A stretch of DNA of 64,000 nt from an uncultured Eubacteriales bacterium (lineage in GTDB: Bacteria; Bacillota; Clostridia; Christensenellales; Aristaeellaceae): contig ONJM01000012.1 of the NCBI GenBank assembly GCA_900318145.1, positions 1 to 64,000 of the forward strand, given 5' to 3'. Made by a program: the position numbers and the translations under genes. This document shows, piece after piece, positions 59,181-64,000 of the stretch. Positions within the stretch are counted from its first letter, which is position 1. Each line of letters starts with the position of its first letter. Under the pieces are notes generated by a model, which worked only from the letters and a program-made list of their open reading frames with translations, was not told the origin of the DNA and did no database searches.

Positions 59181-61157
59181 ATGTTCAGACGTTTATTGAG
59201 CGTTTTTCTGATTCTGGCGCTGCTGCTGTGCACGCTGCCCGCACAGGCGGCCACCCTGCGGAACGGATCCAGGGGAAGCGAGGTCGTCCGGCTGCAGACC
59301 GTTCTGAAGGAACAGGGATATTACCGCCTGGCTGTGGACGGAAAATACGGAAAAGGGACCATCGCGGCGGTGCGGGCCTTTCAGCAGGCGAACGGTCTGA
59401 AGGCGGACGGAATCGCCGGTCCGCTGACCCAGGGGAAGCTGTACCAAACGTCCGGGAGCGGTTCTCCGGGATCATCCTCCGGATCTTCCGCGGGTTCGCC
59501 GGCGGGCACCTCCGCCGGCTCTTCATCCGGAACCGCAGCGGAACCGGCTGCCGGATCCGCTGTCCGTATCAACGCGGTCAAACTGCAGTCGGGGAGCCAG
59601 GGGAGCGCGGTGAGGGACCTGCAGACCGTACTGAAAAGCATGGGCTATTACAACATGGAGATTGACGGAAAATACGGCAGGGGAACCGCGGCGGCGGTGA
59701 AGGCTTACCAGCGCGCAAACGGGCTGTACGCGGACGGAATTGCCGGGCCGAAGACGCTGGGAAAGCTGAACAGCACAGCCGGCAGCGGTTCTTCAGGTTC
59801 ATCCGGCGGATCTTCCGCAGGAACTTCCGCCGGGACAACAGCGCCTTCCTCCGGTGAGCCCGGGGATATTACGACGGCGGAGAAACTGGAAACGGGCAGT
59901 ACCGGAGAAGCGGTAAAGGATCTGCAGAACAAACTCCGCTATATCGGATACTATACCGGCAGCGTAAACGGTACCTTTGACGCCGCCACACGGGAAGCGG
60001 TCATCGCGTTTCAGCAGGCAAACAGCCTGGCAAAGGACGGAATCGCCGGAAAGAAAACGCTGACCGCGCTGCAGAGCAAATGGGCAGAGTCAAAGAAAAA
60101 CGCGGGATCCGTCCCGGATGAGGCGGCGGTGTTCCTGAACCGGATGGCCCTGGAAAGCGGAGCGGCCTGCGGAACGCTGGTACTGTCCAGGGACGGGAAA
60201 ACTTTCCTGACATGGTCGTTCGGCGGCGTGAACGAAAAAACATGCTTCCGTATCGCGTCCATCACAAAATGGGTGACGGCCATCGGCCTGATGACCCTTT
60301 ATGACCAGGGAAAGCTGGACCTGGACCGGGATATCAGCGAATACCTGCCCTTCAAGGTGCGGAATCCCGCCTGGCCGGACACGCCTGTTACCGCGCGGAT
60401 GCTGCTGAGCCATACATCCTCGCTGTCCCCGGACACCAATGTATATAAGCCGAACTGGAACAATATCGGCGTAAACGGATACGATCCGATTTTCGATGAA
60501 AGCATCCGGCCGGGTACGAAGCATGTGTACGCGGACTACAACGGCGCGCTGTTCGGATGCCTCATAGAGGCGATTTCCGGGGAAAGCGTGCAGAATTACA
60601 TGAGCCGGACGGTATTTAAGCCCCTGGGACTGACCGCGGGTTATTCCCCCAATTTCCTGCCGGCTGGAACGCCCACCAAGGATACACTGCTGCCCGGCGG
60701 CAGGGTGGGTCTGTCCGTGCAGAGCGACCGGGCCGCGGCCTACAACAACACAGCTGATCCCCGGGGCAACAACGGCTACACGGTGGGCAGGCTGTACATC
60801 AATACGGAGTCACTGACGAAGCTGGCGCAGATGATGCTCCGGGGCGGAGAACTGAACGGCGCGCGGATCCTGCAGCGGGAAACGGTATCCCTGATGGAGG
60901 CGGACCAGCCCGGGCTGGCTGCCAGCGATTACGGCCTGAGCAACGTGCGTCACAGCCAGTTTCCCCGCGGCACCTGGTACGGCCACCAGGGCCGCTACAG
61001 CGGACTGACCTCGAACGTTTATTACCAGCTGGACACCGGGATTACCATGGCGCTGGTGATGAACGGGTATGATTATCAGCTGGAAAACAAAATTGTCCTG
61101 CCGGCGGTAACGCTGCTGCGGAATATGGAAACCCTGGAAAAACTCTGCGCGCAGTAA
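59181..61157 (+). CDS. Secreted serine hydrolase (beta-lactamase family) with three peptidoglycan-binding domains
   Basis: A 658-aa exported protein. After a signal peptide come three PG_binding_1 domains (about 28-92, 134-199, 238-300: GSEVVRLQTVLKEQGYY, GSAVRDLQTVLKSMGYY, GEAVKDLQNKLRYIGYY) separated by Gly/Ser/Ala-rich linkers that are repetitive. The C-terminal domain (about 315-658) is a class C beta-lactamase/DD-peptidase-like hydrolase with SITK (SxxK) and YGHQG (HxG in place of KTG). The usual YxN motif reads YAD by alignment. Peptidoglycan or D-amino-acid peptide hydrolysis is likely; antibiotic resistance should not be assumed. Leader is AT-rich. Confidence 0.85.
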   Translation: MFRRLLSVFLILALLLCTLPAQAATLRNGSRGSEVVRLQTVLKEQGYYRLAVDGKYGKGTIAAVRAFQQANGLKADGIAGPLTQGKLYQTSGSGSPGSSSGSSAGSPAGTSAGSSSGTAAEPAAGSAVRINAVKLQSGSQGSAVRDLQTVLKSMGYYNMEIDGKYGRGTAAAVKAYQRANGLYADGIAGPKTLGKLNSTAGSGSSGSSGGSSAGTSAGTTAPSSGEPGDITTAEKLETGSTGEAVKDLQNKLRYIGYYTGSVNGTFDAATREAVIAFQQANSLAKDGIAGKKTLTALQSKWAESKKNAGSVPDEAAVFLNRMALESGAACGTLVLSRDGKTFLTWSFGGVNEKTCFRIASITKWVTAIGLMTLYDQGKLDLDRDISEYLPFKVRNPAWPDTPVTARMLLSHTSSLSPDTNVYKPNWNNIGVNGYDPIFDESIRPGTKHVYADYNGALFGCLIEAISGESVQNYMSRTVFKPLGLTAGYSPNFLPAGTPTKDTLLPGGRVGLSVQSDRAAAYNNTADPRGNNGYTVGRLYINTESLTKLAQMMLRGGELNGARILQRETVSLMEADQPGLAASDYGLSNVRHSQFPRGTWYGHQGRYSGLTSNVYYQLDTGITMALVMNGYDYQLENKIVLPAVTLLRNMETLEKLCAQ

Positions 61158-61224
61158 GCCGGTACGCAACGGACCGCACCATGTCCCATCCGCTGAAATG
61201 TAAATACAAATTTGCACGGATCTA
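61158..61224. other. Intergenic region after the serine hydrolase
   Basis: No terminator hairpin is obvious here. The stretch leads into a MerR-type promoter. Confidence 0.4.
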
Positions 61225-61255
61225 TTGACTTAGAGAGAGCTTTAAGGAATAAGAT
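61225..61255 (+). promoter_or_regulatory. MerR-type promoter/operator with 19-bp spacer
   Basis: TTGACT, exactly 19 bases, TAAGAT. The spacer holds the dyad CTTAGAG-AGAG-CTTTAAG. The overlong spacer with a centred dyad is the hallmark of promoters activated by MerR regulators through DNA distortion. The merR gene lies just downstream on the other strand and carries the same TTGACTTAGAG half-site upstream. Confidence 0.75.
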
Positions 61256-61260
61256 GCTCA

Positions 61261-61458
61261 TTGCCGGGAAGGTCCGTGTTTTTTGCCGTCGCAATGCCTT
61301 GTGCAGGCGTGAGGGAAGATACACGGTCCATTCTGATTTCCGGAAAGAGATGGGCCACCGCGGGAATTACCTGGATGCTGGCCGGCGTGTCCTGCACCTT
61401 CCGCTATTTTTCCTGGAGACGGAAAAACGCCGGAAGCGAAAATGCTTCCGGCGCGTAG
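61261..61458 (+). pseudogene. Short ORF or gene remnant behind the MerR-type promoter
   Basis: A 65-aa open frame starting at TTG 61261, without a ribosome-binding site, contains hydrophobic stretches (VFFAVAMPCAGV, WMLAGVSCTF) and ends RRKNAGSENASGA within the hairpin. I cannot assign it. It may be the remaining end of the MerR-regulated gene after deletion, or not coding at all. Nothing else is present between the promoter and merR. Confidence 0.3.
61423..61453 (-). terminator. Terminator of the merR gene
   Basis: CGCCGGAAGC/GCTTCCGGCG stem followed on the minus strand by TTTTTCC. Confidence 0.8.
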
Positions 61459-61472
61459 AACAATATGCTGTT

Positions 61473-61859
61473 TCAGGGATTCTCCTTTTGCGCGGCCTCG
61501 TATGCCCGGAGCTTTTCCGAAAAGAAATTGAGCTTCCAGGTTACCTTGTCCAGGTGTTTCTGCATTTCCGCCATCCGTTTAAGGACCTGCTCCCGGTGGG
61601 CCCGCAGCAGCTCGACCCGCTCCTGCAGCGTGTGATCCCCCTCATGGGTCAGCTGGACAAAGCGGGCGATTTCCTGAATGGACATGCCCGTGTTCTTCAG
61701 GCAGCAGATGAGCCCCAGACGTTCCAAATCCTCGTCCGTGTACTGGCGGAAGCCGCCCTGGCTGCGCTCCACACCGGAGATCAGCCCTTCCTTTTCATAA
61801 TAACGCAGGGTATGAGCGGTCAGCCCTGTTTTTTTGCTTACATCCTGAATCGAATACAT
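61473..61859 (-). CDS. MerR family transcriptional regulator
   Basis: A 128-aa regulator. MYSIQDVSKKTGLTAHTLRYYEKEGLI is the MerR winged helix-turn-helix; YTDEDLERLGLICCLKNTGMSIQEIARFV is the second part; and a long dimerisation helix (about 75-115) follows. There is no conserved C-terminal metal-binding cysteine pair, so it belongs to the short non-metal subgroup. GGAGGGCATC precedes the ATG. TTGACTTAGAGTTAACTTCA lies just upstream (61877-61896) and shares the half-site of the promoter at 61225, so it probably controls both. Confidence 0.9.
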   Translation of the reverse strand: MYSIQDVSKKTGLTAHTLRYYEKEGLISGVERSQGGFRQYTDEDLERLGLICCLKNTGMSIQEIARFVQLTHEGDHTLQERVELLRAHREQVLKRMAEMQKHLDKVTWKLNFFSEKLRAYEAAQKENP

Positions 61860-61876
61860 GATGCCCTCCAGAACTA

Positions 61877-61901
61877 TTGACTTAGAGTTAACTTCAACCG
61901 C
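61877..61901. promoter_or_regulatory. Putative autoregulatory MerR operator
   Basis: TTGACTTAGAG followed by TTAACTTCAACC, centred on the palindrome AGTTAACT, lies 18-40 bases upstream of the merR start. It shares TTGACTTAGAG with the promoter at 61225. Confidence 0.55.
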
Positions 61902-62001
61902 AGAAGATTTTACATAAAAACACTCTTCCTGTCAATTCAGGAAGGCTGAACAGCAAAACCGGATTCCCGCGGCGGGAATCCGGCAGAAGCGGCACTTCGT
62001 T

Positions 62002-62514
62002 TTAATCCGGCCGGGTCATACGTTCGATATGCCGCACCCGGTCCGCGTATTCAATGATTTTTTCCTTCCACTGGTCGTCTTCCGCGTTCAGCTGATACGC
62101 CCGGAAGCCAAACTGCCCGGCGGAGGAAACGATCGCTTCCTCGTCATCAATATGCAGGGAGATCCGGTACCGGTTCGGCAGCTTCTGGGGAAGCACGGTT
62201 TTATTGTTCCGCTGGACTTCTTTCAGATGCCTGGTTCCGTTTACAATCCCGTCAAAGCGAACGCCGTAGCACCGGAACAGGCTGCGGATATACCGGTCCG
62301 TACGGAAGGAGGACGTATAGACCCAGACCTCGAATCCCAGGCTTTGCAGCGTGTGGATCAGGTCCGGCGTGCCAAGCCTGAGCCGTTCCCGGTAGATCTT
62401 ATTGAAGGGCCAGTGGAGCGGCGGCTCGGTTTTGTGCGTCGCTGGAGAGACAAACAGGACTTCATCCAGATCAAAGGATACCCGCATTTTTACGGGTTCT
62501 GCACGTTTACCCAT
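62002..62514 (-). CDS. HAD-superfamily protein, short paralogue
   Basis: A 170-aa cytosolic protein. MRVSFDLDEVLFVSP carries HAD motif I (DxDxx), FEVWVYTSSFRTDRY resembles motif II (T/S), and ISLHIDDEEAIVSSAG resembles motif IV (DD). It aligns along its length with the C-terminal half of the 295-aa protein immediately upstream, sharing YRERLRLGTP, WVYTS and IVNGT blocks. The start at 62514 lies two bases from the upstream stop, so translation is probably coupled. The substrate is unknown. Codon use is ordinary. Confidence 0.65.
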   Translation of the reverse strand: MGKRAEPVKMRVSFDLDEVLFVSPATHKTEPPLHWPFNKIYRERLRLGTPDLIHTLQSLGFEVWVYTSSFRTDRYIRSLFRCYGVRFDGIVNGTRHLKEVQRNNKTVLPQKLPNRYRISLHIDDEEAIVSSAGQFGFRAYQLNAEDDQWKEKIIEYADRVRHIERMTRPD

Positions 62515-62515
62515 C

Positions 62516-63403
62516 TTATTTCAGCGCTCCGATTATATCCATGATTTCCCTGGACCAGGTCGCGTCGGATCCGGTCAGGGGATAATCCCTGAAATCCCGC
62601 GAACCGGTGAAGGTCTGAAGTACGGTATGATTGTCGATATGGATGGTTGATTTGTATTTTTCACTTGTCATCTTCACCAGGTTTTTCATGACGCCGGGAC
62701 CGGCTTTTCTGGCCGTGCCGGTTACGATGCCCGTAACATGAATACGGTACTGCTTGAAATAATGCTGCAGATATTCAAGGGAATAATAGCCGGAAGTATA
62801 GATCCAGATATCGTATCCATGCTCTTTCAGAAAGAAAAACAGGGATGGGATACCAAGGCGGAGCCGTTCCCTGAAATAGCGGTTTACCGGGAAGGGCAGG
62901 GGCTTTTCAAGCGCAGTCTCGGAGTCCGGACGGAAAACAACACCGTCCAGATCCAGCGTTACCCGTTTATCGAAACCGGCGGTCTCAAGCATCTTACGGA
63001 TATCGCTTTCCTGGGTCAGGTCCACAATCCGGACCGGCAGCCTGGGAATCCCCGTGCGCAGGGCGGCGGCCCAGCGGTGATGCCCGTTCAGAATCATATA
63101 TCCTTCCGGCCGGGTTTTCTCGATCATGATCCGCTCGGCAATGCCGCCGTGCGTGTACGACAGGTTCGGGAAATTCGTTCCGAAACGCCGGTAGTCAGCT
63201 TCATATTGTGAAATGATCCCGTAATTCGGACCGATTTCCGGGAAACAGAACTCGTCATTCGGATTCGGATGCAGTTTTCGGCAGGATACTTTTTTGATCA
63301 GATGGCGGCGCAGGAAACCTGCCTTTACGGGATAGTAGATTCCCTTGACCTTGTTTACCTCGCTTTCCAGAAACAGCTGGAATTCTGTTTTGGTACTGGC
63401 CAT
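62516..63403 (-). CDS. ParB/sulfiredoxin-like domain fused to a HAD domain
   Basis: A 295-aa protein. Residues about 20-135 look like a ParB/Srx fold: GYMILNGHHRWAAALRTGIPRLPVRIVDL, with the family's GxHRxxAA pattern, which binds or hydrolyses nucleotides in relatives. Residues about 140-295 are HAD-like: VTLDLDGVVFRPDSE (motif I), DIWIYTSGYYSLEYL (motif II) and STIHIDNHTVLQTF (motif IV). The 170-aa gene that follows is a paralogue of the HAD half. I know of no characterised protein with this layout; nucleotide or phosphoryl-group turnover is inferred. It lies 15 bases downstream of an M28 peptidase gene. Confidence 0.65.
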   Translation of the reverse strand: MASTKTEFQLFLESEVNKVKGIYYPVKAGFLRRHLIKKVSCRKLHPNPNDEFCFPEIGPNYGIISQYEADYRRFGTNFPNLSYTHGGIAERIMIEKTRPEGYMILNGHHRWAAALRTGIPRLPVRIVDLTQESDIRKMLETAGFDKRVTLDLDGVVFRPDSETALEKPLPFPVNRYFRERLRLGIPSLFFFLKEHGYDIWIYTSGYYSLEYLQHYFKQYRIHVTGIVTGTARKAGPGVMKNLVKMTSEKYKSTIHIDNHTVLQTFTGSRDFRDYPLTGSDATWSREIMDIIGALK

Positions 63404-63418
63404 ATGAATCCTCCTTTG

Positions 63419-64000
63419 TCAGTTTTCTTTCCTGCGTTTGCGAAGAAGATACTCATCCAGTTTTGTACGGATGTTATCAGGGATTTCCCTGGAAACCGGG
63501 CACTTTGCCGCGTCCGCCATACGCAGTGTAAAGTCTGCCAGGAAGTCTATGTCCGAGGCCAGCTGCGCATCGGACAGCAAAGCGCCGGTATCATAGCGGT
63601 TATGGATGGTTGCCTGGGATTTCGGAGCAATCCGGGCAAAGGACAGGGCGGGTACTCCGCAGTCCGCGAAGGGCGTTGAGTCACTGGAGTAAACATCCTG
63701 CCGGGCGGCCAGTCCCCAGCCCCGCAGCGCGCACATATACTCCAGGTAGTGGACCAGTTTCTCTTCCGCGGAAACGCAGGCGATAAACCTGCCCATATAG
63801 GTGCCGATCATGTCCAGGTTAATGTTCAGCGCTGTCTTTTCCAGGTCTTTTTCATGCGCGGCGGTATAGGCTTTGGAACCGAGCAGTCCGACTTCCTCAC
63901 TTCCGCAGAAAATAAAGCGGAGGCCGTAGCGCAGCGGCGCTTTTTCCCGCAGCGCTTCCAGGATGCCCAGAAGGCCGATGCAGCCGGACATGTTATCGTA
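63419..64000 (-). CDS. M28 family metallopeptidase, C-terminal part (5' end beyond window)
   Basis: The open frame runs into the window edge, so at least about 193 residues are visible. YDNMSGCIGLLGILEALRE, FIFCGSEEVGLLGSKAYTA and LNINLDMIGTYMG are M28 zinc-aminopeptidase signatures (the GSEExGLxGS Glu pair is catalytic and zinc-binding). DVYSSDSTPFADCGVPALSF and TIHNRYDT carry a later zinc-site histidine. It cleaves N-terminal residues from peptides. It is upstream of, and probably co-transcribed with, the two HAD genes. The start cannot be seen. Confidence 0.88.
   Translation of the reverse strand, partial: YDNMSGCIGLLGILEALREKAPLRYGLRFIFCGSEEVGLLGSKAYTAAHEKDLEKTALNINLDMIGTYMGRFIACVSAEEKLVHYLEYMCALRGWGLAARQDVYSSDSTPFADCGVPALSFARIAPKSQATIHNRYDTGALLSDAQLASDIDFLADFTLRMADAAKCPVSREIPDNIRTKLDEYLLRKRRKEN

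Noticed and set aside
59430..59860. Frameshift or recombination in the Gly/Ser linkers of the hydrolase
   Set aside because: The repeats are simple low-complexity linkers between PG_binding_1 domains, and the frame is intact throughout.

Overview
The window looks like a chromosomal segment of an anaerobic, Gram-positive, fairly GC-rich Clostridia-type bacterium. The evidence is a reverse rubrerythrin, a glycyl-radical enzyme with its radical-SAM activase, QueT and other ECF S components, a secreted PrsA-like foldase, BspA-type leucine-rich-repeat proteins, a type I pullulanase and a small SRP RNA. The gene set would fit a gut or rumen commensal, but the species cannot be named from sequence alone. 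Strong promoters repeatedly take the form TTGnnn-N17-TATAmT, and most transcripts end in clear hairpins. Very long open frames opposite real genes are a side effect of the GC-rich codon bias.

Layout. 0-7 kb is an accessory zone: the 3' end of a group II intron, a compositionally distinct BspA/Big2 surface protein, and then a minus-strand array downstream of an intact reverse-rubrerythrin gene. In that array, degenerate copies of the rubrerythrin 3' end alternate with small cargo genes: a 762-aa secreted LRR protein, a 105-aa unknown, a double-glycine-leader bacteriocin-like peptide and an RpoA-CTD-like 79-aa protein. 7-16 kb holds an EF-G/TetM-like GTPase fused to a NYN (Rae1/YacP-like) nuclease, a MATE exporter, rpsB-tsf (rpsB is internally damaged in this sequence), a nucleosidase-like protein and the NifU-like/GGGtGRT pair. 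16-25 kb has an SDR, a NAGPA-type secreted protein, preQ1 riboswitch-queT and a tight aroB-aroC-aroEK-aroQ-aroA-tyrA operon. 25-32 kb has a DUF1846 protein, SRP RNA, glyA, prfC, typA, tRNA-Gln and a collapsed tRNA-Glu. 32-43 kb has a truncated MocR-type regulator divergent from an ECF S component, a PrsA-like foldase, pyrH, glnS-gltX, two more NAGPA-domain proteins, a 50-aa orphan gene and an Lgt-like membrane protein.

43-55 kb is a coherent nucleoside and deoxyribose salvage region: udp, deoB, deoD, a BMP-type nucleoside-binding protein, yjjI-yjjW, a three-gene nucleoside ABC transporter, deoC and cdd. Together these import nucleosides, release the base, isomerise deoxyribose-1-P to 5-P and cleave it to glyceraldehyde-3-P and acetaldehyde. 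55-64 kb has a STAS-kinase fusion, a secreted pullulanase, a small DUF6483-like protein, a peptidoglycan-binding serine hydrolase, a MerR regulator with an orphan MerR-type promoter, two paralogous HAD proteins (one with a ParB-like N-terminus) and an M28 peptidase cut by the window edge.

Data quality matters here. rpsB carries a net 70-nt deletion plus an exact 22-nt tandem duplication, and tRNA-Glu lacks its D and anticodon arms. Both are essential functions, so assembly errors in this window are a real possibility.
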